From an uncultured eubacterium 1-6 (GTDB lineage Bacteria > Bacillota > Clostridia > Lachnospirales > Lachnospiraceae), in contig CAIFEZ010000004.1 of NCBI GenBank assembly GCA_903789595.1, positions 69,132-133,131 on the forward strand: 64,000 nt of DNA, read 5' to 3'. Below, in pieces: positions 39,010 to 47,998 of this stretch (within the stretch, counting starts at the first letter, position 1; every line of letters starts with the position of its first letter). The notes under the pieces are model-generated. The model did not search any database. It saw only the letters and a list, made by a program, of their open reading frames with translations, and had not been told where the DNA came from. Made by a program: the position numbers and the translations under genes.

Positions 39010-39519
39010 ATGAGACACGTAATCATTGATCCCAGCCAGCTCGAGCTGGAAGATAATGTAGTATCCATCAAGAGAGTCTCCAAGACTGTAAAAGGTGGTC
39101 GTAACTCCCGCTTTACCGCACTTGTAATCGTAGGTGATCGCAATGGTCATGTAGGTGCAGGCCTTGGAAAAGCAGTCGAGATTCCCGAGGCTATCCGCAA
39201 GGGAAGAGAGGATGCTGTCAAGCATCTGATCTCCGTTGCAAGAGATGAGAACAACAGCATTACACATGATTTCATCGGAAATTACGGAAGCGCATCCGTT
39301 CTTCTGAAGAGAGCTCCCGAAGGTACCGGTATCATCGCAGGCGGTACAGCCCGTGCCGTAGTTGAGCTTGCCGGAATTCAGAATATCCGTACCAAATGCC
39401 TCGGCTCCAACAACAAGCAGAACGTTGTTCTGGCTACGCTGGAAGGACTGAAGGCTCTGAAGACTCCTGAAGAAGTTGCAAGACTCCGCGGAAAATCTGT
39501 TGACGAGATTCAGGCATAA
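39010..39519 (+). CDS. rpsE: 30S ribosomal protein S5
   Basis: S5 works in decoding fidelity and at the mRNA entry site. The 169-residue protein contains [56 protein letters not shown] and [17 protein letters not shown]. The loop where spectinomycin-resistance mutations occur in other bacteria (VKGGRN) is wild-type in appearance. The ATG follows AAGGAGAAG. Confidence 0.97.
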   Translation: MRHVIIDPSQLELEDNVVSIKRVSKTVKGGRNSRFTALVIVGDRNGHVGAGLGKAVEIPEAIRKGREDAVKHLISVARDENNSITHDFIGNYGSASVLLKRAPEGTGIIAGGTARAVVELAGIQNIRTKCLGSNNKQNVVLATLEGLKALKTPEEVARLRGKSVDEIQA

Positions 39520-39533
39520 GGAGGACAGTTAAG

Positions 39534-39716
39534 ATGGCGGATAAGAAAATTAAAGTTACACTGGTTCGCTCTACAATCGGATGTGTTCCGAAACACAGAA
39601 AGATCGTAGAGGGAATCGGGCTCAGAAAATTAAACCACTCAGTAGAGCTGCCTGACAACGAGTCCACTCGCGGCATCATTCGTCAGGTTGGTTATCTGCT
39701 CAAGGTTGAAGAGTAA
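39534..39716 (+). CDS. rpmD: 50S ribosomal protein L30
   Basis: L30 is a small 23S rRNA-binding protein. The 60-residue protein has [36 protein letters not shown] and [18 protein letters not shown], covering the whole family profile. The ATG follows AAGGAGG. It sits between rpsE and rplO as usual. Confidence 0.97.
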   Translation: MADKKIKVTLVRSTIGCVPKHRKIVEGIGLRKLNHSVELPDNESTRGIIRQVGYLLKVEE

Positions 39717-39733
39717 TTGGAAGGAGGTACCAA

Positions 39734-40174
39734 ATGGACTTATCAAATTTAAGCCCTGCAGAAGGCTCCAGACAGAGCGATAACTTCCGCAGAGGCCGTG
39801 GACATGGTTCAGGAAATGGCAAAACTGCCGGCAAGGGGCACAAGGGACAGAAAGCACGTTCCGGAGCACCGAGACCGGGTTTTGAAGGCGGCCAGATGCC
39901 GTTATACAGACGTCTTCCGAAGAGAGGATTCACCTGCAGAAACAGCAAGGAAATCGTTGCCGTAAATGTAGATGTTCTCAACAGATTCGAAGATGGTTCT
40001 GAAGTGACAATCTCCTCACTCGTTGAGAGCGGTATTGTCTCCAATCCGCGCGACGGCGTTAAAATCCTCGGCAACGGCGAGCTCACCAAAAAGCTCAACG
40101 TAAGAGTAACAGCAGCCAGCGCAAGTGCGAAAGAGAAAATTGAAGCAGCCGGTGGAACAATTGAGGTGATCTGA
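39734..40174 (+). CDS. rplO: 50S ribosomal protein L15
   Basis: L15 is a late-assembly 50S protein. The 146-residue protein opens [20 protein letters not shown] and contains [40 protein letters not shown] and the C-terminal [17 protein letters not shown]. Its TGA shares a base with the ATG of secY, so L15 and SecY are translationally coupled. Confidence 0.97.
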   Translation: MDLSNLSPAEGSRQSDNFRRGRGHGSGNGKTAGKGHKGQKARSGAPRPGFEGGQMPLYRRLPKRGFTCRNSKEIVAVNVDVLNRFEDGSEVTISSLVESGIVSNPRDGVKILGNGELTKKLNVRVTAASASAKEKIEAAGGTIEVI

Positions 40175-41484
40175 TGTTTAAGACATTGCGTGATGCATTC
40201 CGAATCAAGGAAATACGGCGGAGACTTTTTTATGTATTTCTCATGCTCGTCATCATACGATTGGCTTCTCAGGTTCCGGTTCCCGGTGTGGATACCAAGT
40301 TTTTTGCAAACTATTTCAGCAGCAACTCGACGGATGCGTTCAATTTTCTGAACGCATTCACGGGCGGCGGGTTTACCAATTTCTCCATCCTGGCGTTAAG
40401 CATAACCCCCTACATCACCGCGTCTATTATTGTGCAGCTTCTGACCATCGCGTTCCCCGCGCTGGAGGAGATGACCAGAGACGGTGAAGAGGGCCGGAAA
40501 AAGCTTGACCGGATCACCAGATACCTCACCGTGGCGCTTTCCTTATTTGAATCCGTCGCAATGTGTATCGGCTTCGGCAATGAGCTGATTATTGATCTTA
40601 ACGCAGTAAACATCATCGTCGTTGTGGCAAGCCTTACGGCCGGTTCCTGTTTTCTTATGTGGATCGGAGAGCAGATCAATGATAAGGGTGTCGGAAACGG
40701 TATCTCCGTCGTGCTTCTGATTAATATTCTTTCACGTGTCCCGCAGGATATGATTACCCTCTATGACAACTTCGTAAAGGGAAAAACCATCGCAAAGGCA
40801 GCGGTTGCCTGGGTTGTAATCGCAGTCATTATTCTCGCGATTGTCGTGCTGACGCTTATTCTGAACGGAGCCGAAAGAAGAATACCGGTTCAGTATTCAC
40901 AGAAAATGGTCGGCCGGCGCCTGATCGGTGGTCAGTCTTCCAGCATTCCCCTGAAGGTGAATACCGGTGGCGTTATTCCTATCATTTTTGCATCATCCAT
41001 CATGTCCTTCCCGGGAATCATTGTTGCTTTCACAGGCAAATCCCCCGCAGGCTGGGGCGGCAAGATCATCAAGATGCTCAGCTCGAGCAACTGGTTTGAC
41101 ACATCTGACTGGTTCTCAACGCTCGGTCTTGTGCTTTATGTTCTGCTCGTCATCTTCTTCGCATATTTCTATACTTCGATCACCTTCAACCCGATCGAGG
41201 TCGCAGACAATATGAAGAAACAGGGTGGCTTTATCCCAGGCATCCGGCCGGGCAAGGCAACCGAAGACTATCTGAATTCCGTTCTGAAATACGTAATCTT
41301 TATCGGCGCGGTAGGACTGATCATTGTATGTGTCATTCCTTACATCTTCAATGGCCTGTTCAACGCGGATGTATCATTCGGCGGAACCTCACTGATCATC
41401 ATTGTTTCCGTCATTCTGGAGACACTGACACAGGTGGAATCTATGATGCTTGTTCGCAATTACAAGGGATTCCTTTCAGAATAA
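40174..41484 (+). CDS. secY: Protein translocase subunit SecY
   Basis: SecY is the central channel of the SecYEG translocon. The 436-residue protein has ten hydrophobic helices. It starts with the amphipathic FRIKEIRRRLFYVFLMLVII and contains SIIVQLLTIAFPALEEM, GVGNGISVVLLINILSRVP and NPIEVADNMKKQGGFIPGIR, the cytosolic loop that contacts SecA and the ribosome. The plug region FNFLNAFTGGGFTNFSI is normal. A terminator follows 26 bp after the stop, closing the S10-spc transcript. Confidence 0.98.
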   Translation: MFKTLRDAFRIKEIRRRLFYVFLMLVIIRLASQVPVPGVDTKFFANYFSSNSTDAFNFLNAFTGGGFTNFSILALSITPYITASIIVQLLTIAFPALEEMTRDGEEGRKKLDRITRYLTVALSLFESVAMCIGFGNELIIDLNAVNIIVVVASLTAGSCFLMWIGEQINDKGVGNGISVVLLINILSRVPQDMITLYDNFVKGKTIAKAAVAWVVIAVIILAIVVLTLILNGAERRIPVQYSQKMVGRRLIGGQSSSIPLKVNTGGVIPIIFASSIMSFPGIIVAFTGKSPAGWGGKIIKMLSSSNWFDTSDWFSTLGLVLYVLLVIFFAYFYTSITFNPIEVADNMKKQGGFIPGIRPGKATEDYLNSVLKYVIFIGAVGLIIVCVIPYIFNGLFNADVSFGGTSLIIIVSVILETLTQVESMMLVRNYKGFLSE

Positions 41485-41510
41485 TGAAATCATAAAATTG
41501 TTTTCAGAGG

Positions 41511-41535
41511 GGCTGCAGATATCTGCAGCCTTTTC
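41511..41535 (+). terminator. Intrinsic terminator after secY
   Basis: GGCTGCAG (41511-41518) and CTGCAGCC (41523-41530) form a perfect 8-bp stem with a 4-base loop, followed by TTTTCT. It separates secY from adk. Confidence 0.9.
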
Positions 41536-41542
41536 TGCTGTC

Positions 41543-41571
41543 TTGACGCATTCCGACGAAATGTATACAAT
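41543..41571 (+). promoter_or_regulatory. adk-map-infA promoter
   Basis: TTGACG (41543-41548) and TACAAT (41566-41571) with 17-bp spacing lie directly after the secY terminator and about 85 bp before adk. Confidence 0.75.
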
Positions 41572-41655
41572 AAGATAATACTGGTTCGTCTGCGTCAATT
41601 AACGCGCAGAAGGATAAACTTTCGAATTTATCATTATTTCCGGGAGGTACATTTA

Positions 41656-42297
41656 ATGAAAATCATCATGTTGGGCGCACCTGGCGCAGGCAAAGGCACA
41701 CAGGCGAAGAAAATCGCCGAAAAGTACGGAATTCCGCACATTTCGACGGGAGATATTTTCCGCGCAAACATCAAAGAGGGAACAGAGCTGGGCAGAAAAG
41801 CAAAGGAGTACATGGATCAGGGCCTTCTGGTTCCGGATGAACTCACCTGTGATCTTGTCGTAGACAGAATCTCACAGCCGGATGCCGCGAACGGATACGT
41901 TCTGGACGGCTTCCCGAGAACGATCCCCCAGGCAGAGGCTCTCACCAAGGCTCTCGACGCGCGCGGCGAGAAGATCGACGATGCGATCGATGTCACAGTT
42001 CCGGACGAGAATATCGTCAGCCGTATGTCGGGAAGACGCGCTTGCCTGAAGTGCGGTGCTACCTATCATCTCGTCTATAATGCGCCCAAAAAGGAAGGAA
42101 TCTGTGACAACTGCGGATCTGAGCTCGTCCTTCGCGATGACGACAAACCGGAGACGGTCCAGAAGCGTCTCAACGTTTATCACGCGCAGACACAGCCCCT
42201 CATCGACTACTACTCAAAAGCCGGTGTTCTATTCTCCGTAGACGGAACGCAGGATATCGACAAAGTTTTTGCCGATATTGTTGCAAAACTGGGCTGA
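41656..42297 (+). CDS. adk: Adenylate kinase, zinc-containing LID
   Basis: Adk interconverts ATP + AMP and 2 ADP. The 213-residue protein has the P-loop GAPGAGKGT (residues 7-15), [12 protein letters not shown], and a LID with CLKCGATYH and CDNCGSE (Cys 130, 133, 150, 153 approximately). The four cysteines indicate the structural zinc site of Gram-positive adenylate kinases. The ATG follows GGGAGG. It sits after secY in the usual order but has its own promoter, so its expression is not tied to the ribosomal transcript. Confidence 0.98.
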   Translation: MKIIMLGAPGAGKGTQAKKIAEKYGIPHISTGDIFRANIKEGTELGRKAKEYMDQGLLVPDELTCDLVVDRISQPDAANGYVLDGFPRTIPQAEALTKALDARGEKIDDAIDVTVPDENIVSRMSGRRACLKCGATYHLVYNAPKKEGICDNCGSELVLRDDDKPETVQKRLNVYHAQTQPLIDYYSKAGVLFSVDGTQDIDKVFADIVAKLG

Positions 42298-42342
42298 TTC
42301 TGTATAATAAAGCAGTTGAAGCAGTTAGATTCGAGGCCGATC

Positions 42343-43104
42343 ATGTCAGTTACAATCAAAAATTCAATGGAAATCATGGCGATGCGCAAGTCCAACCGTC
42401 TGCTGCAGGAGGTTTTCAAGGGGCTTAGGGATATGATCCGCCCCGGCGTATCCACCTGGGAGATCAATGAAGCCGGTGAGAAGCTGATCCGGGATCTGGG
42501 CGGAGTCCCGAACTTTCTGAACTACTCCGGTTATCCCGCATCCGTCTGCACCTCGATCAATGAAGAGGTCGTACACGGAATACCGGACAGAGACCGCATC
42601 CTAAAGGACGGGGATATCATCAGTCTCGATGCCGGTCTGATCTACGACGGGTATCATTCGGACGCGGCAAGAACATACGCTGTGGGAAACATAAGCCGGG
42701 AGGCACAGGACCTTATCGATGTAACGGAGCAGTCTTTTTTTGAAGGAATCCGTTACGCAAAGGCAGGCCTTCATCTGAATGATATCTGCACCGCGATAGG
42801 CTCCTATGCGGAGGACAGAGGATATGGCGTGATCCGCGACCTCTGCGGACACGGAATCGGCAGAGAAATGCACGAGGATCCCCAGATTCCCAATTTTGCA
42901 CAGAAAACACGCGGCATCCGGCTTCAGCCCGGAATGACACTTGCGATCGAACCGATGATTTCCACCGGGTCCTATGAAGTCGAATGGCTTAATGACGGAT
43001 GGACCGTGGTAACGAAAGACAGATCGCTGGCGGCCCACTACGAGAATACAATCCTCATCACGGAGGGAGAGCCTGAGATTCTGACGCTCTCGCCGGATGA
43101 ATAA
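42343..43104 (+). CDS. map: Methionine aminopeptidase, type Ia
   Basis: Map removes the N-terminal methionine from nascent proteins. The 253-residue protein has the pita-bread fold motifs: the HGIPD segment, DGYHSDAARTYAVG with the metal-binding aspartates, GHGIGREMHEDPQIPNF with a ligand histidine, and LAIEPMI and HYENTILIT with ligand glutamates. I start at ATG 42343 with GAGG upstream; an ATG at 42316 would add nine non-conserved residues. Spacing to the KOW gene is 10 bp. Confidence 0.97.
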   Translation: MSVTIKNSMEIMAMRKSNRLLQEVFKGLRDMIRPGVSTWEINEAGEKLIRDLGGVPNFLNYSGYPASVCTSINEEVVHGIPDRDRILKDGDIISLDAGLIYDGYHSDAARTYAVGNISREAQDLIDVTEQSFFEGIRYAKAGLHLNDICTAIGSYAEDRGYGVIRDLCGHGIGREMHEDPQIPNFAQKTRGIRLQPGMTLAIEPMISTGSYEVEWLNDGWTVVTKDRSLAAHYENTILITEGEPEILTLSPDE

Positions 43105-43114
43105 GGGGTAACCT

Positions 43115-43399
43115 ATGAGACAGCTGAAGGAAGGAATGTATGCCAGAAGCCTTGCAGGACATGACAAGGGTAAGCTGTACATCGTAGCAAGAATATCAGA
43201 CGGCGACATCTGGCTGACAGACGGAGCAGGGAGAAATCTGGCTCATCCAAAGAAAAAGAAACGGATCCATATCCAGCCCGGCTTTCAGACCGCGCCGTCT
43301 ATAAAGGCCCTGATTCAGAAACAGCAGACCCTTACCGATACCGATATCAGAAATGCACTAAAATGCAAGGAGGAACTTTCATGTCAAAAGCAGATGTAA
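43115..43399 (+). CDS. KOW-domain RNA-binding protein (L14e/L6e/L27e-like)
   Basis: This 94-residue protein has an N-terminal KOW-like segment, [20 protein letters not shown] (about residues 7-26), of the COG2163 type related to archaeal/eukaryotic L14e. In Firmicutes such a gene commonly lies between map and infA. A basic KKKKR stretch follows at about 46-50, and the last 30 residues are helical. RNA binding is a reasonable expectation; a ribosomal role is not shown. Its end overlaps infA by 19 bp. Confidence 0.85.
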   Translation: MRQLKEGMYARSLAGHDKGKLYIVARISDGDIWLTDGAGRNLAHPKKKKRIHIQPGFQTAPSIKALIQKQQTLTDTDIRNALKCKEELSCQKQM

Positions 43400-43599
43400 T
43401 TGAAGTAGAAGGCGTTGTGCTCGAAAAACTTCCGAACGCGATGTTCCGTGTCGAACTTGAGAACAAGCATGTGGTACTGGCTCATATCAGCGGCAAGCTG
43501 AGAATGAACTTTATCCGTATCCTGCCCGGCGACAAAGTGACACTGGAACTGTCCCCATACGATCTCGACAAGGGCAGAATTATCTGGAGAGATAAATAA
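43381..43599 (+). CDS. infA: Translation initiation factor IF-1
   Basis: IF-1 occupies the A site of the 30S subunit during initiation. The 72-residue OB-fold protein reads [20 protein letters not shown] at the start, then [20 protein letters not shown] and the terminal [13 protein letters not shown]. The ATG at 43381 follows AAGGAGG. A terminator follows 12 bp after the stop, so in this genome rpmJ-rpsM are on a different transcript. Confidence 0.97.
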   Translation: MSKADVIEVEGVVLEKLPNAMFRVELENKHVVLAHISGKLRMNFIRILPGDKVTLELSPYDLDKGRIIWRDK

Positions 43600-43610
43600 T
43601 CTTTCATCAT

Positions 43611-43667
43611 AGGCTTTTCTACAGCGGCCGGCAGTCCGGACGCCGCGACAGAAAAGCCTGTTTCATT
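43611..43667 (+). terminator. Intrinsic terminator after infA
   Basis: AGGCTTTTCT (43611-43620) pairs perfectly with AGAAAAGCCT (43650-43659); inside are further CGGC/GCCG pairings. A T-rich stretch (GTTTCATTTT) follows. Confidence 0.8.
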
Positions 43668-43793
43668 TTAGGATCTCCTTCCTGATCATTATTATGGCCG
43701 CCTGTCTGTTTCGGGGCGCCTGTTATCATAGATTGACTGCATGTCTACTGGCATTTCATACGAAAAAATCTTTCAAATTTTAGTAAATTTCTC

Positions 43794-43822
43794 TTGCATA
43801 AAATTAACCTCAATGATACAAT
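43794..43822 (+). promoter_or_regulatory. Promoter of the rpmJ-rpsM-rpsK-rpsD-rpoA-rplQ unit
   Basis: TTGCAT (43794-43799) and TACAAT (43817-43822) with 17-bp spacing, about 108 bp before rpmJ. The 43600-43929 gap holds only this promoter and the infA terminator. Confidence 0.75.
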
Positions 43823-43929
43823 GCTATACGTATCTTTTTGTGCCGTCATAAGGACTAACCCACCGGAAGGCGGCTGACAGGGTACAGGCAATATCAATGA
43901 TGCTTTCATCAAAAGAAAGGAGGATACTC

Positions 43930-44043
43930 ATGAAGGTAAGATCTTCTGTGAAACCGATCTGCGAGAAATGCAAAGTTATCAAGAGAAAAGGCAGTATTCG
44001 TATCATTTGTGAGAATCCAAAGCATAAACAGAGACAGGGTTGA
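43930..44043 (+). CDS. rpmJ: 50S ribosomal protein L36
   Basis: L36 is the smallest ribosomal protein, 37 residues. It reads [20 protein letters not shown], then [17 protein letters not shown]. The zinc ligands C11, C14, C27 and H32 are all present, so this is the zinc-binding C+ form. The ATG follows AAAGGAGG. It is separated from rpsM by about 300 bp of apparently structured noncoding sequence, which is unusual for this normally tight junction. Confidence 0.97.
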   Translation: MKVRSSVKPICEKCKVIKRKGSIRIICENPKHKQRQG

Positions 44044-44340
44044 TTCCCTTTTATCAATCTGACCTTCTGCTTATGCGGAACTGATATTATAAAGTGAGAC
44101 CTGACTGGCTGCGTCAGGATACCTCCGGCGGACATCACCGGGCAGGGTATATGCTCCGGGATTGATCCCTTATAATATCGCTTAAAACCTTACCGGCGCC
44201 GTCGTGACCGGGAAAGGAAAGGCTGCCGTCGTCTGGGCAGCTGGATGTATCATACCGGCATCCCATTTAAGATGGTATTAACCAGACCAGCGGAATTTCA
44301 GCAACTCATGACTGGTCAGAATCAAAGGAGGAAAACGCAC
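44044..44340 (+). promoter_or_regulatory. Candidate structured leader between rpmJ and rpsM
   Basis: This 297-bp stretch has no credible gene. It shows CCTGAC/GTCAGG (44100-44105, 44113-44118), a nested ATACC/GGTAT plus CCGG/CCGG hairpin (44119-44150), and GACCAG/CTGGTC (44285-44290, 44312-44317) just before the rpsM ribosome site. The TATAAT at 44171 lacks a -35 at normal spacing. A regulatory leader for the S13-S11-S4-alpha genes is possible. Confidence 0.4.
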
Positions 44341-44712
44341 ATGGCTCGTATAGCTGGTGTAGATTTACCAAGAGACAAACGTGTAGAGATAGGTCTTACC
44401 TATATCTACGGAATTGGAAGAGCAACTTCCAATCGTATCCTTGCGCAGGCTGGAGTGAATCCGGATACACGTGTGAGAGATCTTACGGATGACGAAGTAA
44501 AAAACATTGCTGCCGCAATCGAGGAACTTCAGGTTACCGTTGAGGGTGATCTGAGACGCCAGACGGCAATGGATATCAAGCGTCTTCAGGAGATCGGCTG
44601 CTACCGCGGAAAACGTCACAGACAGGGACTTCCTGTTCGCGGACAGAAGACGAAGACAAACGCGAGAACACGCAAGGGCCCGAGAAGAACAGTCGCCAAC
44701 AAGAAGAAATAA
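44341..44712 (+). CDS. rpsM: 30S ribosomal protein S13
   Basis: S13 is in the 30S head and bridges to the 50S subunit and P-site tRNA. The 123-residue protein opens [20 protein letters not shown] and has [38 protein letters not shown] and a C-terminal [15 protein letters not shown] start at ATG 44341, after AAAGGAGG; the upstream open frame is leader sequence. Confidence 0.98.
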   Translation: MARIAGVDLPRDKRVEIGLTYIYGIGRATSNRILAQAGVNPDTRVRDLTDDEVKNIAAAIEELQVTVEGDLRRQTAMDIKRLQEIGCYRGKRHRQGLPVRGQKTKTNARTRKGPRRTVANKKK

Positions 44713-44794
44713 TTGTTGATGACGGTTCCGCAGGAACATTTTGACAATCAGAAGACAAAGCGATTAATTTGGAAAAGGTAGGTTAGTTTTTATT

Positions 44795-45187
44795 ATGCCA
44801 AAAGCAGTTAAGAAAGCGACAAAACGTCGCGTTAAGAAAAACGTTGAACGCGGACAGGCTCATATTCAGGCATCTTTCAACAACACAATCGTTACACTGA
44901 CCGATACGGCAGGTAACGCACTGTCTTGGGCAAGTGCCGGCGGGCTTGGCTTCAAAGGTTCAAGGAAATCTACTCCATATGCGGCACAGATGGCTGCGGA
45001 GACTGCCACCAAGGCAGCTCTTATTCATGGATTAAAGAGTGTTGACGTATTCGTAAAGGGACCCGGTTCAGGCCGTGAGGCAGCAATCCGCGCACTGGCT
45101 GCAGCAGGACTTGAGGTTACGAGTATCTGTGATGTTACCCCGGTTCCGCACAACGGATGCCGCCCGCCGAAACGTAGAAGAGTCTGA
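44795..45187 (+). CDS. rpsK: 30S ribosomal protein S11
   Basis: S11 forms part of the 30S platform near the mRNA exit. The 130-residue protein has a basic N-terminus ([15 protein letters not shown]), then [40 protein letters not shown] and the terminal [18 protein letters not shown]. The start ATG is preceded by GGAAAAGGTAGG, a slightly imperfect ribosome site. Ordinary in length. Confidence 0.98.
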   Translation: MPKAVKKATKRRVKKNVERGQAHIQASFNNTIVTLTDTAGNALSWASAGGLGFKGSRKSTPYAAQMAAETATKAALIHGLKSVDVFVKGPGSGREAAIRALAAAGLEVTSICDVTPVPHNGCRPPKRRRV

Positions 45188-45211
45188 TTGACAACAGGAG
45201 GTCATATATAA

Positions 45212-45805
45212 ATGGCAGTAGATAGAACACCGGTCCTGAAGAGATGCAGATCCCTTGGACTTGATCCGACATATCTTGGAATTGATAAGAAATCCAATCG
45301 TCAGCTGAGAAACAACCGCCGCAAGGTTTCCGAGTACGGCGCGCAGCTGCGCGAAAAGCAGAAAGCAAAATTCATTTACGGAGTGCTTGAGAAGCCCTTC
45401 CGCAATTACTACGCAAAGGCTGACCGCATGAAAGGTCAGACCGGTGAGAACCTCATGGCTCTGCTGGAGCTTCGTCTTGACAACGTTCTTTTCCGCCTTG
45501 CATTCGCAAGAACCAGAAAAGAGGCAAGACAGATGGTTGATCACAAATTCGTAACCGTTAATGGCAAGGTTGTTAACATTCCTTCTTATGAGGTAAAGCC
45601 GGGCGACGTTATCGAAATCAAGGAAAGCAAGAAATCCACCCAGCGCATGAAAGATATCGCTGACGCAACATCCGGACGCGTTGTTCCGTCCTGGCTGACC
45701 GTAAACGCAGAAGCTCTGCAGGGCACAGTCGCTCAGGTTCCGGCACGTGATCTGATCGATGTTCCGGTTAACGAGATGCAGATCGTCGAGCTGTACTCCA
45801 AATAA
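45212..45805 (+). CDS. rpsD: 30S ribosomal protein S4
   Basis: S4 nucleates 16S assembly and acts as translational repressor in several bacteria. The 197-residue protein opens MAVDRTPVLKRCRSLGLDPT and contains the S4 RNA-binding domain with LELRLDNVLFRLAFARTRKE and ARQMVDHKFVTVNGKVVNIP. No N-terminal zinc cysteine cluster of the C+ kind is present. The ATG follows CAGGAGG. It is the best candidate to regulate the alpha-type genes through an upstream leader. Confidence 0.97.
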   Translation: MAVDRTPVLKRCRSLGLDPTYLGIDKKSNRQLRNNRRKVSEYGAQLREKQKAKFIYGVLEKPFRNYYAKADRMKGQTGENLMALLELRLDNVLFRLAFARTRKEARQMVDHKFVTVNGKVVNIPSYEVKPGDVIEIKESKKSTQRMKDIADATSGRVVPSWLTVNAEALQGTVAQVPARDLIDVPVNEMQIVELYSK

Positions 45806-45898
45806 TTCCTGACATTCCATAAGCACACATGCATTGGATGAATACAGAGTTATTTGCAGGAAATCGGACGACCGTGTACAAGAAGGAGGGACTTGAAG

Positions 45899-46861
45899 GT
45901 GTTTGATTTTAACAAACCCAAAATTGAAATTAGCGAGATTTCAGAAGATAAGAAATTCGGCAGATTTGTCGTTGAACCTCTGGAGCGCGGATACGGCACA
46001 ACCCTTGGAAATTCTCTTCGCAGAATCATGCTTTCGTCCCTGCCGGGAGCTGCTGTCAGCCAGGTAAAGATCGAAGGTGTTCTGCATGAGTTTAGTTCCA
46101 TTCCGGGCGTAAAAGAGGATGTAACTGAAATCATCATGAACCTTAAGAGCCTTTCCATCAAGAATAACAGCAGTTCCGACGAGCCGAAGGTCGCATACAT
46201 CGAGTATGAGGGTGAAGGCGTCGTTCGTGCTTCTGATATTCAGGTTGACCAGGATATTGAGATCATGAACCCGGATCAGGTGATCGCGCATCTCAATGGC
46301 GGCGCCGACTGCAAGCTCTACATGGAGCTTACCATCACAAACGGCCGCGGATATGTAGGCGCTGACAAGACCAAAACCGACGACATGCCGATCGGAGTGA
46401 TCGCGGTTGACGCGATTTACACACCGGTTGAGCGTGTCAACATGACAGTAGAGAATACCCGTGTCGGTCAGGTCACCGATTATGACAAGCTGACTCTGGA
46501 CGTCTACACGGACGGAACTCTCGGACCGGATGAGGCAGTCAGCCTTGCGGCAAAGGTTCTCAGTGAGCATTTGAAGCTCTTCATTGATCTCTCCGAAAAC
46601 GCGAAGACAGCAGAGGTCATGATCGAAAAAGAGAGCAACGAGAAAGAAAAGGTTCTGGAGATGAATATCGACGAGCTTGAGCTTTCAGTTCGTTCTTACA
46701 ACTGCCTGAAACGCGCAGGCATCAATACAGTAGAAGAGCTCTGCAGCAAGACTTCCGAGGATATGATGAAGGTCCGCAATCTCGGGCGCAAATCCCTCGA
46801 GGAGGTCCTTGCGAAGCTGAATGAGCTCGGACTGTCCCTTGCTCCGAGTGAAGAGCAGTAA
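45899..46861 (+). CDS. rpoA: RNA polymerase subunit alpha
   Basis: RpoA dimerises to start RNA polymerase assembly. The 320-residue protein has an N-terminal domain (about 1-232) with [20 protein letters not shown], a linker, and a C-terminal domain with two helix-hairpin-helix motifs ([20 protein letters not shown], then [17 protein letters not shown]) that binds UP elements. I start at GTG 45899, 8 bp after AAGGAGGG. An upstream TTG at 45893 is only 2 bp from that site. Normal length. Confidence 0.97.
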   Translation: MFDFNKPKIEISEISEDKKFGRFVVEPLERGYGTTLGNSLRRIMLSSLPGAAVSQVKIEGVLHEFSSIPGVKEDVTEIIMNLKSLSIKNNSSSDEPKVAYIEYEGEGVVRASDIQVDQDIEIMNPDQVIAHLNGGADCKLYMELTITNGRGYVGADKTKTDDMPIGVIAVDAIYTPVERVNMTVENTRVGQVTDYDKLTLDVYTDGTLGPDEAVSLAAKVLSEHLKLFIDLSENAKTAEVMIEKESNEKEKVLEMNIDELELSVRSYNCLKRAGINTVEELCSKTSEDMMKVRNLGRKSLEEVLAKLNELGLSLAPSEEQ

Positions 46862-46930
46862 TCGAATTCTATATATTATTACAGATATACAGTTAACCCG
46901 TAAGACCGGAAGTGCAGGGTGAACGTGTTC

Positions 46931-46994
46931 TATTTGTAGATCAAGGCGGATGTTCAGTAAGTCCGAAGAAGCATGAACATCCGTTCCACAAATA
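46931..46994 (+). promoter_or_regulatory. Hairpin just upstream of rplQ
   Basis: TATTTGT (46931-46937) pairs with ACAAATA (46988-46994), and inside it GGATGTTCA (46948-46956) pairs with TGAACATCC (46974-46982), leaving an asymmetric internal loop of 10 and 5 bases. The structure abuts the GGAGG of rplQ and has no T run. Confidence 0.5.
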
Positions 46995-47011
46995 ACGGAG
47001 GAAATACAGAA

Positions 47012-47548
47012 ATGGCGAAATACAGAAAGCTTGGCAGAACATCATCTCAGAGAAAGGCTCTGCTCAGAAACCAGGTTACAAACCTGCTTTATCACGGAAA
47101 GATCCGCACCACCGAGACCAAAGCCGGTGAAATCCGTAAGATCGCAGAGAGCCTTATCGCTATGGCAGTTCGTGAAAAGGACAACTTTGAGACTGTTACC
47201 GTTACCGCCAAGGTTCCGCAGAAGGATGCCGACGGCAAGCGTGTAAAGAAAGTGGAGAACGGCAAGAAGGTTACCGTTTACACAGAGGTTCAGAAGGAAA
47301 TCAAGAAGGATCTTCCTTCCAGACTTCATGCCCGCCGTCAGATGAACAAGGTATTCTATCCGGTAACTGAGGTTCCGGCTGAGGCCAAGGGCAGAAAAGC
47401 CAATACAAAGACTGTTGACATGGCAGCGAAGATGTTCGATGAGATCGCTCCGAAATACGCAGACCGCAACGGCGGTTACACCAGAATCATCAAGATCGGT
47501 CAGCGCAAAGGCGACGGAGCAATGGAAGTTTTGATCGAACTTGTATAA
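47012..47548 (+). CDS. rplQ: 50S ribosomal protein L17, long form
   Basis: L17 lies near the tunnel exit. The conserved halves are [20 protein letters not shown] with [20 protein letters not shown], and the C-terminal [20 protein letters not shown]. Between them (about residues 62-140) is a charged insertion rich in Lys and Val, making 178 residues against about 115-125 in E. coli and Bacillus. Such inserts occur in Lachnospiraceae to my knowledge. The frame is continuous, so this is not a frameshift. A strong terminator follows. Confidence 0.95.
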   Translation: MAKYRKLGRTSSQRKALLRNQVTNLLYHGKIRTTETKAGEIRKIAESLIAMAVREKDNFETVTVTAKVPQKDADGKRVKKVENGKKVTVYTEVQKEIKKDLPSRLHARRQMNKVFYPVTEVPAEAKGRKANTKTVDMAAKMFDEIAPKYADRNGGYTRIIKIGQRKGDGAMEVLIELV

Positions 47549-47574
47549 TCCGCTTTGTCGGGACAGGATTTATT

Positions 47575-47606
47575 TGACCGCATTCATTCAGGATGCGGTC
47601 ATTTTT
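47575..47606 (+). terminator. Intrinsic terminator of the ribosomal cluster
   Basis: TGACCGCAT (47575-47583) pairs with ATGCGGTCA (47593-47601), followed directly by TTTTT. Confidence 0.93.
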
Positions 47607-47674
47607 ATATATTTTTCATTTTCTGTCACGTCCCGTCAGATTGAAAGATGCAAATCCATGCTGTAAAATACACT

Positions 47675-47850
47675 GTATAAGCTCTTCGAAAACGCAGACA
47701 GAGCTCGTCGCACGCGAAGCGTGCGTAAGAGGCTGGATGCGATTTCGAAGGCAACAGGTATGAGCACGAAGTGACGCGTAAGCGGCACGGAAGTGCGAAT
47801 ACCTGAAGGATTGCGGGAGTGCGAAGCACGAAGCAATCCGCAGCTTATAC
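47675..47850 (+). repeat. GCGAAGC mini-hairpin repeat, family 1, copy A
   Basis: A 176-bp noncoding element begins GTATAAGCT and ends AGCTTATAC, which are inverse complements. Inside are CTTCGAAA/TTTCGAAG (one surrounding stem), GCACGC-GAA-GCGTGC, CAGGTAT/ATACCTG and GGATTGC/GCAATCC. GCGAAGC occurs at 47714 and 47821. The first 30 bases match copy B at 63833 almost exactly. With the following tandem units it fills the 47549-48028 gap. Confidence 0.85.
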
Positions 47851-47968
47851 AGTGTCAAAACAGCGGCACGAAAGCTGCGAAGCAGCTATAGTGATGCGGG
47901 GACTTATACAGTGTCAAAACAGCGGCACGAAAGCTGCGAAGCAGCTATAGTGACGCGGGGACTTATAC
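47844..47968 (+). repeat. 59-bp tandem repeat following copy A
   Basis: CTTATACAGTGTC-starting units at 47844 and 47903 differ at one base in 59; a third begins at 47962 and diverges after CTTATACAGT. Each unit holds AGCTGC-GAA-GCAGCT (GCGAAGC at 47877 and 47936). Confidence 0.9.
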
Positions 47969-47978
47969 AGTCATCAGC

Positions 47979-47998
47979 ATAAGCTCTTCGAAAACGCA
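47979..47998 (+). repeat. Family 1 5'-end fragment
   Basis: ATAAGCTCTTCGAAAACGCA is repeated exactly here, at 47677 and at 63835. It lies 30 bp before the lipid kinase gene. Confidence 0.85.

Noticed and set aside
47012-47548. Frameshift or fusion in rplQ to explain its 178 residues
   Set aside because: The frame is uninterrupted with both conserved ends in place; the extra part is an internal insertion as in related Lachnospiraceae.
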